NCBI RefSeq assembly: GCF_001620265.1
Contig: NZ_CP012661.1
Coordinates: 3,038,001 to 3,102,000, forward strand
Direction: 5' to 3'
Source of the DNA: Frigidibacter mobilis
GTDB lineage: Bacteria > Pseudomonadota > Alphaproteobacteria > Rhodobacterales > Rhodobacteraceae
Length of the DNA stretch: 64,000 nt
Shown here: positions 44,865-55,546 of the stretch, piece after piece
How the letters are laid out: each line of letters opens with the position of its first letter
How positions within the stretch are numbered: the stretch's first letter is position 1
Notes under the pieces: model-generated
Database searches by the model: none
What the model saw: only the letters and a program-made list of their open reading frames with translations
What the model was told of the DNA's origin: nothing
Made by a program: the position numbers and the translations under genes

Positions 44865-45854
44865 TTAGCCAAAGCCGGGCGCCAGCCGCATCTCTCCGGT
44901 CACGATGCCGCGCCAGTTCTTCTGCGCGCCGGTCAGGTATTGCGCCACAACCGGATGCGCGGCGGGCAGCGCGCCCAGCTTGACCAGCAGCGCCACGATC
45001 GCCGCCTCGGCGCCGCGGGTGCCACCATCAACGATCTTCAGCGCGATGCCGGTCTGCTGATCGGGCAGGATCGCCACGAACACCGCCTCGGCTCCGGTCT
45101 TGACGGCAACGCGCCCTCCCATCGCACGCATCAGGTCGGTGCAGGCCCGGCCCTCGCCGGCCACCAGCTCGGGATAGGCCGCCATCGCACGGGTCAGGCG
45201 GGCGGCGGCGCGATGGCGGGCATCGCCCTCGGGGTTCGCCGCAGCGAAGAAGGCCATCGCGCGGGCGAGCCCGGCAACCGAGGTGGCGAAGTTCGGGGCA
45301 GAGCAGCCGTCGATGCCGTAGCCGGGAGAAGCCTCGCCCGTCACCTCCTCGAAGGCCGCCTTGATCGCCCTCTGCAGCGGGTGATCGACCTCGACATATT
45401 CCGACCCGGCCTTGGCGTGGCGCGTCCAGGTCAGGAAGCCCGAATGCTTGCCCGAACAGTTGTTATGGATCTGGCAGGGCGCGGTATCGGAACAGATCAG
45501 CCCCTTCTTGGCCTCGGGGTCGTTGGGCATATGCGATCCGCAGCGCAGGTCTGCCTCGCTCATCCCCAGGCCCGACAGCCAGTTGGTGACCATGTCTGTG
45601 TGGATCTTCGCGCCCTGATGGCTGGCACAGGACAGGGCCAGTTGCGCCTCGGTCAGGCCCGCGGCATCGGCGGCGCCGCTTTCCAGAAGCGGCAGTGCCT
45701 GTAGCATCTTGCATGACGAGCGCGGGAAGATCACCGCCTCCGGGTCGCCCCAGGCCGCCTGAACGCCGCCCTTCCCCCAGATCACCGCATGTCCGGCATG
45801 AACGCTTTCCAGCATTCCGCCCCGCCAAAGTTCGATCATCGGAACCGCTGCCAT
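44865..45854 (-). CDS. L-asparaginase II (Rhizobium AnsA type)
   Basis: A 329-residue protein of the asparaginase II family (thermolabile rhizobial type), unrelated to E. coli AnsB. Characteristic segments are PRSSCKMLQALP with the conserved Ser-Ser-x-Lys near residue 46, LALSCASHQG, NNCSGKHSGFL and GIDGCSAPNF. It hydrolyses asparagine to aspartate and ammonia. The ATG at 45854 has AGGAGGCAGGGA upstream. It is transcribed toward the TSUP gene. Length and motifs are normal. Confidence 0.92.
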   Translation of the reverse strand: MAAVPMIELWRGGMLESVHAGHAVIWGKGGVQAAWGDPEAVIFPRSSCKMLQALPLLESGAADAAGLTEAQLALSCASHQGAKIHTDMVTNWLSGLGMSEADLRCGSHMPNDPEAKKGLICSDTAPCQIHNNCSGKHSGFLTWTRHAKAGSEYVEVDHPLQRAIKAAFEEVTGEASPGYGIDGCSAPNFATSVAGLARAMAFFAAANPEGDARHRAAARLTRAMAAYPELVAGEGRACTDLMRAMGGRVAVKTGAEAVFVAILPDQQTGIALKIVDGGTRGAEAAIVALLVKLGALPAAHPVVAQYLTGAQKNWRGIVTGEMRLAPGFG

Positions 45855-46049
45855 TCCCTGCCTCCTGCTCACACCTGCGCGATTTTCCGCCCTTGGGGCT
45901 TTCGCCCGTCGGCGGAATTGCGTTATTGACGACATATCGAGTTGAATTGCCCGCCGCCAAGGGAAAAGGTGCGCAAAAGGCCTCCGGGGCGGCGAAGCCG
46001 GGCCGAGGGGTGCGGGAACAGGCACAGACGGCTGGAGGCTTAGGAAAAC

Positions 46050-46592
46050 ATGACATCACGCATTCTGCGCGGGATTGCCGGTCCGGTGGCCCTGGCGGCC
46101 GCTTTTGCTGCAGTTTCGACGGGGCTGGCAGGCGCACAGGAATCGACCAACCGGGTTGCGGCCAAGACGGACTGGAGCGTCTTCGTCGAGGAGAGCCCCA
46201 AGGAATGCTGGGGCGTCTCGGCGCCCAAGGAGACGGTGAACTCCCGCGACGGCCAGCCGACGCAGGTGCGCCGCGGCGACATCCTGCTGTTCATCACCTA
46301 CCGTCCCGGCGGCGGCGCGGGTGAGGTGTCCTTCACCGGCGGCTATCCCTTTGCCGGCGGCTCGACAGTGGAAATGGACGTGGGCGGCACCAAGTACAAC
46401 CTGTTCACCGATGGCGAATGGGCCTGGTCGGGCTCCAAGGACGAAGACGCGAAGATCATCGCGGCCTTGAAGGCCGGTAGCTCTGCCACCCTCACCGCCC
46501 GGTCGGGCCGTGGCACCCAGACGCGCGATACCTTCTCGCTGCTCGGCTTCACCGCCGCAATGGACGAGGCAGCCAAGCGCTGCGCCAACTGA
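46050..46592 (+). CDS. Invasion-associated locus B (IalB)-like exported protein
   Basis: A 180-residue protein with a signal peptide ([19 protein letters not shown]) and an IalB-type domain: [32 protein letters not shown] and [16 protein letters not shown]. Two cysteines (in ECWG and the C-terminal RCAN) probably form a disulfide. The family is common in alphaproteobacterial envelopes; its molecular role is not settled despite the name. A strong terminator follows directly. Confidence 0.88.
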   Translation: MTSRILRGIAGPVALAAAFAAVSTGLAGAQESTNRVAAKTDWSVFVEESPKECWGVSAPKETVNSRDGQPTQVRRGDILLFITYRPGGGAGEVSFTGGYPFAGGSTVEMDVGGTKYNLFTDGEWAWSGSKDEDAKIIAALKAGSSATLTARSGRGTQTRDTFSLLGFTAAMDEAAKRCAN

Positions 46593-46617
46593 CGGCAGCA
46601 GCAGCCTGAAGACACAG

Positions 46618-46644
46618 GGCCCGGACCACTGTCCGGGCCTTTTT
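46618..46644 (+). terminator. Rho-independent terminator after the IalB-like gene
   Basis: GGCCCGGAC and GTCCGGGCC form a perfect 9-bp stem around CACT, followed by five T. It starts 26 bp after the stop codon and is the clearest intrinsic terminator in the window. Confidence 0.92.
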
Positions 46645-46716
46645 GCATGGCCCTGTTCCGTTTTGCCCGCGAATCCTATATTGAGGCCCATCCTCTCCGC
46701 CGGAAGCCCTGCCCCC

Positions 46717-47926
46717 ATGACCGACCAGTTCGCCGAACAGACTCCCGCCCTGCGCCCCGCAGCGCCGATCACGCAAGACGTGCTGACGATCCCGCGCAAG
46801 CTGCCCGAGGGCGGACCGATCAACCTTGTCGGGCTGACGCGCGAGCAGATGCGCGACGCACTGGTCGCGGCGGGCACGCCCGAGCGGCAGGCGAAGATGC
46901 GCGTCGGGCAGATCTGGCAATGGATCTATCACTGGGGCGTGCGCGATTTCGCCCGGATGACCAATCTTGCCAAGGAGTACCGCGCCCTGCTGGTCGCCCA
47001 TTTCGAGGTGACGATCCCGGAACTGGTGTCGAAGCAGGTGTCGGCGGATGGCACCCGCAAGTACCTGGTGCGCATCGCTGGCGGGCATGAGGTCGAGGTG
47101 GTCTATATCCCCGAGGAATCGCGGGGGACGCTGTGCATTTCCAGCCAGGTCGGCTGCACGCTGACTTGTTCGTTCTGCCATACCGGCACGCAGAAACTGG
47201 TGCGCAACCTGACCGCGGGCGAGATCGTCGGCCAGGTGATGCTGGCGCGCGACGACCTGGGCGAATGGCCAGTGCCGGGCGCGCCGAAGGATGAGACGCG
47301 GCTGGTGTCCAATGTCGTGCTGATGGGCATGGGCGAGCCGCTCTACAACTTCGAGAACGTGCGCGACGCGATGAAGATCGTGATGGATGGCGAGGGGCTG
47401 ACCCTTTCGCGCCGCCGCATCACCCTGTCCACCTCGGGCGTGGTGCCCGAGATCGCCCGCACCGCCGAGGAGATCGGCTGCCTGCTGGCCGTCAGCTTCC
47501 ACGCCACCACCGATGCGGTGCGCGACACGCTGGTGCCGATCAACAAGAAATGGAACATCGAGACGCTGCTGGCCGCCCTGCGCGACTATCCGCGGCTGTC
47601 GAACAGCGAGCGGATCACCTTCGAATATGTCATGCTGAAGGGCGTGAATGACAGCGACGCCGACGCGCGGCGGCTGGTGAAGCTGATCCAGGGCATTCCC
47701 GCCAAGATCAACCTGATCCCGTTCAACGAATGGCCCGGCGCGCCCTATCAGCGGTCGGACTGGGAGCGGATCGAGGCGTTTTCGGATATCGTCTACAAGG
47801 CCGGCTATGCCAGCCCGATCCGCACCCCGCGGCGAGGATATCATGGCCGCCTGCGGCCAGCTGAAATCCGCGACCGAACGGGCCCGCAAGGTACGTGCCG
47901 CCCCGCAGGCCGAAGCCGGGCTGTAA
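46717..47926 (+). CDS. rlmN: 23S rRNA/tRNA adenine-C2 methyltransferase RlmN, frameshift near the 3' end
   Basis: A radical-SAM enzyme that methylates C2 of A2503 in 23S rRNA and A37 of some tRNAs. The cluster motif [13 protein letters not shown] (CxxxCxxC) lies near residue 146, preceded by [14 protein letters not shown] and SFHATTD follow; the second catalytic cysteine is expected near the C-terminus. At about 47835, after SPIRTPR, the frame shifts. The expected end [20 protein letters not shown] is encoded in the other frame to the TAA at 47924. Adding two bases (CG in a CGCG run) gives 403 residues. The cysteine in AACGQL lies beyond the shift, so the enzyme would be dead if the shift were real. 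Confidence 0.9.
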
Positions 47927-47927
47927 C

Positions 47928-49972
47928 TCAGCGCAGCGCCACAGTCACCGCGGCAGAGCGGCCCCGCGCGTCGATCACCGACAGCGTCACGAAGCCCGGC
48001 CCGTCCAGCGGGATCGCTGCCTCGCGCGCGCGGTCTGCCAGCAGCACCGGCGCGCCATTGGCCAGCCAGGTGAAGGGCGGCTCGCCGCCCCGCACCTTGA
48101 CCACCAGCGCCCCGCCGGTCAGCGCCAATTCGGCGCCGTCGGGCGGGAAGGCAACCTCGGGGCGCCCGGCGCCACGGTGGAGAACAGCGCGCCGCGCGGG
48201 CGGAAGCGCTGCAAGGGCTGCGGCAGGCGGGCGTTCGGCACGATCAGCGTGGCGGGCGGGGGTGGCGGCAGCGGGGTCAGCGTGGGGGCCAGCCGCCCGA
48301 ACACCTCGAACAGCACCGGGGCTGCCAGATCGCCGCCAAAGGCGCCCGGCACCGGCGTGCCATCGGCGCGGCCCATCCAGACGCCCACCACATGCCGCCC
48401 GTCGAACCCCACCGCCAGCGCGTCGCGGTGGCCATAGCTGGTGCCGGTCTTGTAGGCGAGCCGCCCGCGCGGGGCATTCGGCGGCGGCGCGAGACCCGCC
48501 AGGATGTCGGCCACCTGCCAGGCCGCCTCGCGCCCGAACAGCGGTTGCGGCAGCTCTGCCGCCCCGCCGGGGCTTGCCGACAGCCGCACCGGCCGCCCCA
48601 GCCGCGCCAGCGCCGCATAGGCCTGCACCAGATCTTGCAGGCTGATCCCCACCCCGCCAAGCGCCACCGCCAGCCCCGCCTGCCCGCCCGGCACCACCGG
48701 CTTCGCCCCTGCCCGCTCCAGCGCGGCCAGCAGGCGGGCGGGCCCGACAGCCTCGGTCAGCGTGACGACCGGGATGTTCAGCGACAGTTGCAGCGCCTCG
48801 CGCACCGGGATGGTGCCGCGGAAGGTGCGGTCGAAATTCTGCGGGGCATAGGTGCCATAGGCGGTGGGGCGGTCCTCGATCAGCGTTTCGGGATGGGCGA
48901 GGCCATCGTCGAAGGCGAGGCCATAGACGAAGGGCTTCAGCGTCGATCCCGGCGAGCGCAGCGCCTGCGTCATGTCGATGAACCCGGCGCGGGCGTCATC
49001 GGTCCAGTCGGCGGCGCCGACCGAGGCCAGAATCTCGCCGGTCCGGTGATCGGCGACGACTATGGCCACCGACAGACGGTCGCCGGAGAAGCGGACCGAC
49101 CTTGCGGCGAGGGATTCAAGGCTGGCCTGCAGGCCGGCGTCCAGCGTGGTGGGATGCACGGTCTGCGTGGGCGTGGCGGCGCGCAGGCGCTGTGACAGGT
49201 GCGGGGCCAGGACCGGGAAATTGCGGCGGGCCGTGGGCACCGGCTCGGTCTCGGCGGCGGCAATGCGGTCAGGGGCCAGCAGCCCCGCCCCTTCCATCCG
49301 CGCCAGCACCCGGCTGCGGGCGGCGCGGGCAGCCTCGGGCTTCGGTCGGGCCGCCGGGTTTCGGGCGATTGCGGCAGGGCGACCAGCAGCGCGGCCTCCG
49401 CGGGGGTCAGCCGCCGCGGTTCCTTGCCGAAATACGCAAGGCTCGCGGCGCGGATGCCTTCCAGGTTGCCGCCATAGGGCGCGATGCGCAGGTAAAGGTC
49501 CAGGATCTGCGCCTTGTCCAGCCGCCGCTCCAGCGCCAGCGCCAACCGGATCTGCCGCAGCTTGCCGGGCAGCCGGCCGGTGCCGCTGTCCTCCAGCAGC
49601 CGCGCCACCTGCATGGTCAGGGTCGATCCGCCGACACCACGCGCCCGTTCAGCGCCGCCTGCCCAGCGGCGCGCAGCATCGCCCAGGGTCGACCCCGGCA
49701 TGGCTGTAAAAGCGCTTGTCCTCATAGGCGACCAGCATCTGTAACAGACCCGGGTCCACCGGCCCCGGCTCCAGCCGCCAGCGGCCGTCCGACACGGTGA
49801 AAGCGCGCAGCAGGCTGCCGTCGCGGGCCCGCACCTCCACCGAGGTCTCGATGGCCAGCGACGGCAGCACCGTCGCATCGACCCAAGCATCCAGCCCGTC
49901 ACGTGCCGCAGCGACCAGGAACAGCAGCAGGGCCAGCGCCAGCAGGCCGGAGCGCACCCCGGCCCTGCGCAC
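47928..49972 (-). CDS. pbpC: Penicillin-binding protein 1C, frameshifted in this sequence
   Basis: Bifunctional peptidoglycan glycosyltransferase/transpeptidase-like protein, about 681 residues when joined. An N-terminal membrane anchor ([13 protein letters not shown]) is followed by the GT51 domain ([46 protein letters not shown]). The penicillin-binding domain has SPGSTLKP (SxxK), LSLN (SxN) and YKTGTS (KTG). The C-terminal PBP1C domain ends VTVALR. Frames change near 49690, 49340 and 48168; at 48168 one extra G in a GGG run restores the protein. GTG 49972 follows the alpha-2-macroglobulin stop by 1 bp, the well-known yfhM-pbpC pairing. Confidence 0.87.
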
Positions 49973-49973
49973 C

Positions 49974-52900
49974 TTACTCGGCAATCGTCACCTGCCCCGT
50001 GTCGGTGCGCGCCCGGTAGTCGGGGCGGTACATGTCCATCACTGAGGCGGCGGGGTGATGGAAACTGCCCGGCGACACCGCCCGCACCACATAGGCCAGC
50101 CGGAAGGCATTGCTGCCCGACCAGTCCACCGCGGCCACGAACCGTTCCTGCCGGAACTCGGTCATCCGCGTATCATCGAGGCTGCCGACCCAGTCGAGCG
50201 CCGAGATGTCGCCGGCGCGGATCAGGTTGGGGTTGTCGATCTCGAACCCGGCAGGCAGCGGATCATCGACGATCAGCCGCGCCTCGCCCCCGGCATAGGG
50301 GGTGACTTCCAGCACCGCCACCATGCGGGCGCCCTGGGTCACGGCCGAGGGATCGACCGGCGCGCCCTCCATGTCGTAGTAGCTGCGGGTGATCTGATAG
50401 CCGTTGCCGCCTGCCGGTTCGGGCTCCGACGGCACGCCGAAGGTGGTCAGCGTCACCGTCGCCTCGGCGCCCGAGCCGTTGGTGATGCGCATCGCCGCGC
50501 CGCCCGCCGTCTGATCCTCCAGCATCCGCACCAGCGGGCCGCTAACCGGGGCGCCGTCGATTGTGAAGCCCTCGGCGCCGGGGCGGTCGATCAGCGCATG
50601 GGTCGCCAGCAGCGCCCATGTCGCCTCTTGCGTGGAAAGGTTGCGCCCGGCGATGCCCGCCGCCACCGCATCGCCCAGGGTGTCGGACGGGATCGCGGCG
50701 GACCCGGCTTCCGTCGCCAGCGCCAGCAGCGCCGCCCCGTCGCGCAGATGGGTGCCATAGTCGGCGCGCCAGACCTGCCCCTCGCTCCGGCCAAGGTTCG
50801 AGGCGACCATCCGTGCGGCGCGGGTGAACATCGCATCGGCGCGGGTCTGGTCGCCGTAAGCCGCCAGCGCCGCCCCAAGCTGAGCCGCCGAAATCGGCGT
50901 GTCGAAGGCACCCGGCTTCACATCGGCATAGTAGCGCAGGTCGCCGATGGCCGCCGCTCCCTCGCGCGCCAGCACCATCAGCGCATAGGCATAGGGGCCG
51001 GCGCCCTCGTCAAACTCCGGCGCGTAGTTCAGCTGGTTGCGCAGGTTGTCCATCGCGGACCGGAAGGCAGTGTCGGGTACCGCATAGCCCGCCTTGCGCG
51101 CCCGGCTGAGGAAATCCGTCACGAAGGCATCGAGCCACAGGTCACCCGAATCCGCCCGCCACAGACCAAAGGCGCCGCTGGCGGACTGGTTCAGCAGCAC
51201 CGCGGCGATGGATTGCTCGATCCGCGGGCGCAGATCCTCGGCTGTCGTCACGCCCATCACCTCGGCCACCTCGGCGAAATACAGCAGCGGCAGCGCGCGC
51301 GAGGTGATCTGTTCGGTGCAGCCATAGGGATAGGCATCCAGCGCCGCCAGCAGGCCGGGGGCGTCAAAGCGGGCGATGGGGCCCACCGCCAGCGTCGCCT
51401 TGCCGGTGCCGGGGATCAGCCCGGCGAAGACATTGCTGTCGAAGGTGAAGTCCTGCCCCGCCGCAAGGGTGAAGCGGCTTTGGCGCGACAGTTCGGGGTC
51501 GTTCACCTGCACCGGGATCAGCAGATCCTTGACCAGTTGCCGCCCGTCGGGCGTGGTCAGCGCGACGCGGATCGAGGACAGCCCCTCCGCCTCGCCCGCG
51601 GTGATCGGCACCGAGACGGCGGCCCTGCCCAGATCGGCCAGATCGACGCCGGTGGGCGCAGAGCCAAGGGTAAGCCCGTCGGCGGTAACATCGAGGCCCA
51701 TCCGCCCCGAGGGGCCGGTGGCATGGACGATCTCCAGCAGAACCCGCGCGGTATCGCCGGGCGCCAGGAAGCGCGGGACCGAGGCGGTGACAACCACCGG
51801 ATCGCGCATCAGCACCTCGGCCTCGGCCTGACCGATGCCGGACCGGGACCAGACCACCGCCATCAGCCGCACGGTGCCGTTGAAGGCCGGCATGTCGAAC
51901 TCGGCCCGCGCATAGCCATCGGCGCCCACCTCGACCGGGCCCTCGAAATAGGCCACCAGCTCTTCGGTCGGGGGCGGCGATTGCAACCGCATCCCGCCGC
52001 CGCCATCGCCGCCGGACCGCACGGTGCCGGGGCTGCCGGCCTGCCCGTCGATCAGCCTTCCATAGGCATCGCGGAAGCCGACTCCCAGCTTGCGCTGGCC
52101 GAAGAAATGCGAATCCGGGTCGGGCGAGGCAAAGCCGGTCAGGTTGAGGATGCCGACATCGACGGCGGCGATGGTGGCATAGGCGATCTCGCCCGGCGCC
52201 ACGCCCTCGACCTTCAGCGCCACCGGCAAAGCGGCGCGGGGGCGGATTCGGCGGGGGTCTCGAAGCTGGCGGCCAGGCGGCGCGCGCCGGGATCGACGGC
52301 GGCATGGGCAAGGCCAAGCGCGCGGGCGGGGGCACGGCCCCGGCCTCCTCGGCCAGCGGGCGCAGCACCGAGGCGGTGACATAGGCTCCCGCGCCCCAGT
52401 CGTCGGTCACGGTCAGCTCGATGGTGTTCTCGCCCGCCGTCACCGGCACGGCGCGGCTTTCGATCAGCCGGTTCGACACCACGTTGACCAGCGCCACCCC
52501 GGCCGCGCGCGGCACGATGCGCAGCGTGGCGGTATCGCCCGGCACATAGGCGGGCTTGTCCAGCGCCAGCTCCAGCATGTCGGGCGTATCGCCTGCGGTG
52601 GTGGAGACATACCAGCCGGCAGAGAAGCCCATCGAGCTTGCCGCATAGGCGCCCGAGGTGGTTTCCACCACGATCTCGTATTCGCCCCATTCCGTCGGCG
52701 CCGTCACCGTCAGCGGCTCGGCGCCAAGGGTCGCGTCACCCTGGGCCACCACGGTACGGGTCGTCACCGGCTCCCAGTTCCACTGGCCATACATCACATA
52801 CCACTGATAGTCGGTCTCGACCCGGTTCACGCGCCAATGCACCGGCTGGTCCACCGGCTTCAGGTCGGGGCCGATGGCCAGCACATCGAAACGCGCCTCG

Positions 52901-55443
52901 GCGCCCTCTTCCAGCGCGCTGCCCTTGAAGGCGGGGCGGATGCCGATCACCGGGTTGGCCGGCATCACCGGCCGTTCCAGCCGGCGTTCCATCGGGCGGC
53001 CCGAGCCTTCGGTCAGCCGCACGGCGATACGCGCCATGAGCGGGCGGCCGACATCGCCCATGTCGGGGAACACGACCGGCAGGGTGGCGGAGCCATCCTC
53101 GGCAGTGTCGCCCTCGGCATAGAGCGTCTCGAACCAGGGCGAGAAGCCATCGTCGTGGCGGCCAAAGCGGAAGCCGTCATAGCCCGGAAGACTGGCGGCG
53201 GCACTGATGCGCAGGTCGCCCTCGATGCCAAGGCCGGCGCCCGGCGCGCCGAACAGGTAGCGCGCGGCGATGTCGATCTCGGGCAGGCTGTTCAGCGCCA
53301 GAACCTCGCCCGGCAGGGTCAGGGCAAAGTCGATCCGCTCGGGCAGGAAATCCTCGACCAGCAGCGTCTGGCTGGCCAGCGCCGGGGCATCGGGGTCGGC
53401 AAAGGCCTCCAGCCGCCAGGTGCCGCGGGGGGCGTTGCCGGCGATGGGCAGGCCCGCGACATGTCCGCCAGCGCCGGCATCGGCGGCCAGCACCCGGGAG
53501 TACTCCACCCCGTCGGGGCGCATCAGCCGCAGGGTCAGCGGCAGGCCCTCCAGCGCCGCGGTGCGCGGATCGCGGGCCAACGCGGTGACATGCACCGTCT
53601 CCCCGGCGCGATAGGCGCCGCGGTCGGTGGTCAGGAACACGTCGATGGGCGGCGCCGCCTCGCGCCCGGCAACGCCGCGGTCGGACAGGTCGAACTCGGG
53701 GTCGGTCAGCGGCAGGAAGGCAAAATCGTCCTCGCCCTCCGTCACCGTCACCAGTGCCGGCTGCGCGCCGCCGCGGCCCGCGGTCATCGCGGCGGGGAAG
53801 CGGGCATAGCCATCGGCATCGGCGGTCGCGGTGCCGATCACGGTGTTGGCGCGCGACACCAGCGTGACGGTCGCGCCCGCCTTCGGCCCGGCATCCGCCA
53901 GCGAGCGCACGAAGACATGCAGCCCGTCGGTGCCCGACAGCGTGGTCAGCCCCAGATCCGACACGATGAACCATTGCGAGGCGGGCGGGTGGTCATAGAG
54001 ATCCAGCCCCGGCACCGTGGCGGTCAGGATGTAGATCCCGGGTTGGGGATCCCCCAGGGCCTCGTCCAGCGGCAGGCGGGTGGTCATGTCGCGGTTGACC
54101 TCCATCGCCACCTCGGCGGTGCCGGTCCAGATCTCTTCGGTCATCTCGGCGTTGAAATACTCGGATTCGTAGTATTCCAGCGGGCGACCGAAATAGTCGT
54201 TCTGGATGGCGCGGATCAGGTTGCGGTCGGACAGGCGCGACAGGCGCAGATCCAGCTTTTCGGTATTCACCGTCTGCACCGGCAGGCCGGCGCCCTCGGC
54301 CCGGGGCAGCAGATAGGCGCGGCCGGGGAAGCTGGCGCCGGGGCTGCGGTCGCGGACATAGAGGTTCAGCGTCACGTCGGCGGCCAGTTCCTCGCCCGAT
54401 TGCGCCGGCAGTCCCTCGCGGAAGGTCACGTCATAGCGCTGGCCGTGGGTCACGCCGGAAATGCAGATCTGCCGGTCCGAGGCCTCGACCGCAAGGCCGG
54501 CTTCGGGCAGGCGCAGGTAGGTCGCGTAGTCCACCCCCGCGGGCACCAGCTGCTCGTTGAACAGCGCGCAGATCTGCGGGCGGGCGCTGTCGGCGCGCAC
54601 CTCGTGGCTTTCGATGCGGAAGCCATATTTGCCGATCGCCTCCTGCAGCCAGGCGGCGGTGTCGTCGCGCGGCTGCAACTGCTGGGCCAGACGCAACGCC
54701 GGGATCATGTCGCGCCCGCGGCCGACCGCGTCCAGCGCGCCCGCCATCTCCAGCAGCGCAGAGGCGCGCACGGCCGGCGGCTCGGCCCGCAGATAGCCGT
54801 TGACCGCCGCCGAAAGGGCGCGGTTGCGATAGTCGGAACGGTCGCCATCGCCGACCTGGGCAAGCCGCAACAGCCGCGAATACTCCACCCATTGATCGGC
54901 GGCATCGGTCAGGTTCAGCGCCGCGCCCTGCAATTGGGCCGCAGAGGTGAAATTGCCGCTGGCCCGGTCGCGGGCCGCGGTCGCCAGCAGATCCTCGGCC
55001 GTCCAGTCGCCGGTGACATGGCGCTGCGCAAGGCCGGTCGCCTGTTCATAGGCGACGGTGAAGTCATAATCCTGCAGGAAACCCAATTCGCCCGCACGGG
55101 TGGCGGCGCGCGCCGCCAGCCCCGGCTCTGCACTGCGCACCCAGCCGGAATAGGCGCCCTGATAGGGCTGGGTATCGCTGACCCCGTTTTTGGGGAAGCA
55201 CGAGCCGGAACGGGAATTGAAGGTGAAGGCCGTGCAGCCGCTATTGGCAAGACAGGCGGCCTGACAGGCCTCAAGCGTGGTATCGAAGATCGACTGGATG
55301 TCGGAGCCGTAGAAATCCACGCCCTCGGTCAGCACCAGCCTGCGTTCGGGCACCAGCGGGCCGGTCTGCGCCGCAACAGGCTGAAGGCCTTGCAGGGCCA
55401 GCACCCCGGCGAAAAGGGCAACGGCCCGGACCACACGCAGCAT
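49974..55443 (-). CDS. PAN-domain alpha-2-macroglobulin family protein, frameshifted near 52.3 kb
   Basis: A very large exported protein, about 1823 residues. After the signal peptide (ending PVAAQ), a PAN/Apple-like domain with four cysteines (EACQAACLANSGCTAF, SGSCFPKN) covers about 35-100. MG domains of bacterial alpha-2-macroglobulin follow. The thioester motif is YPYGCTEQ, with Cys and Gln both kept, and helical toroid and C-terminal domains run to TIAE. It is thought to trap invading proteases in the periplasm while PBP1C repairs the wall. The frame changes near 52327 (one C missing in a C run) and again near 52250. It is divergent from a histidine kinase gene. Confidence 0.9.
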
Positions 55444-55546
55444 CACCAATCCTCCCGCAAAGATTGGCCGGATGCTGGCAGCGACGGCGCAGGTTTGCAA
55501 GGAGTCGCTGGCCGCCGCACCCAGGACCACCAGCGGCATTAAGCGT

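Noticed and set aside
46510..48645. A 711-codon open frame covering rlmN and beyond
   Set aside because: After SPIRTPR the frame is antisense shadow of pbpC with biased Arg/Pro/Ala content. The true rlmN end is in another frame and stops at 47926.
50055..55542. 774- and 901-codon plus-strand frames opposite the alpha-2-macroglobulin gene
   Set aside because: Low-complexity His/Gln/Gly-rich translations without family resemblance, typical mirror frames of a high-GC gene.
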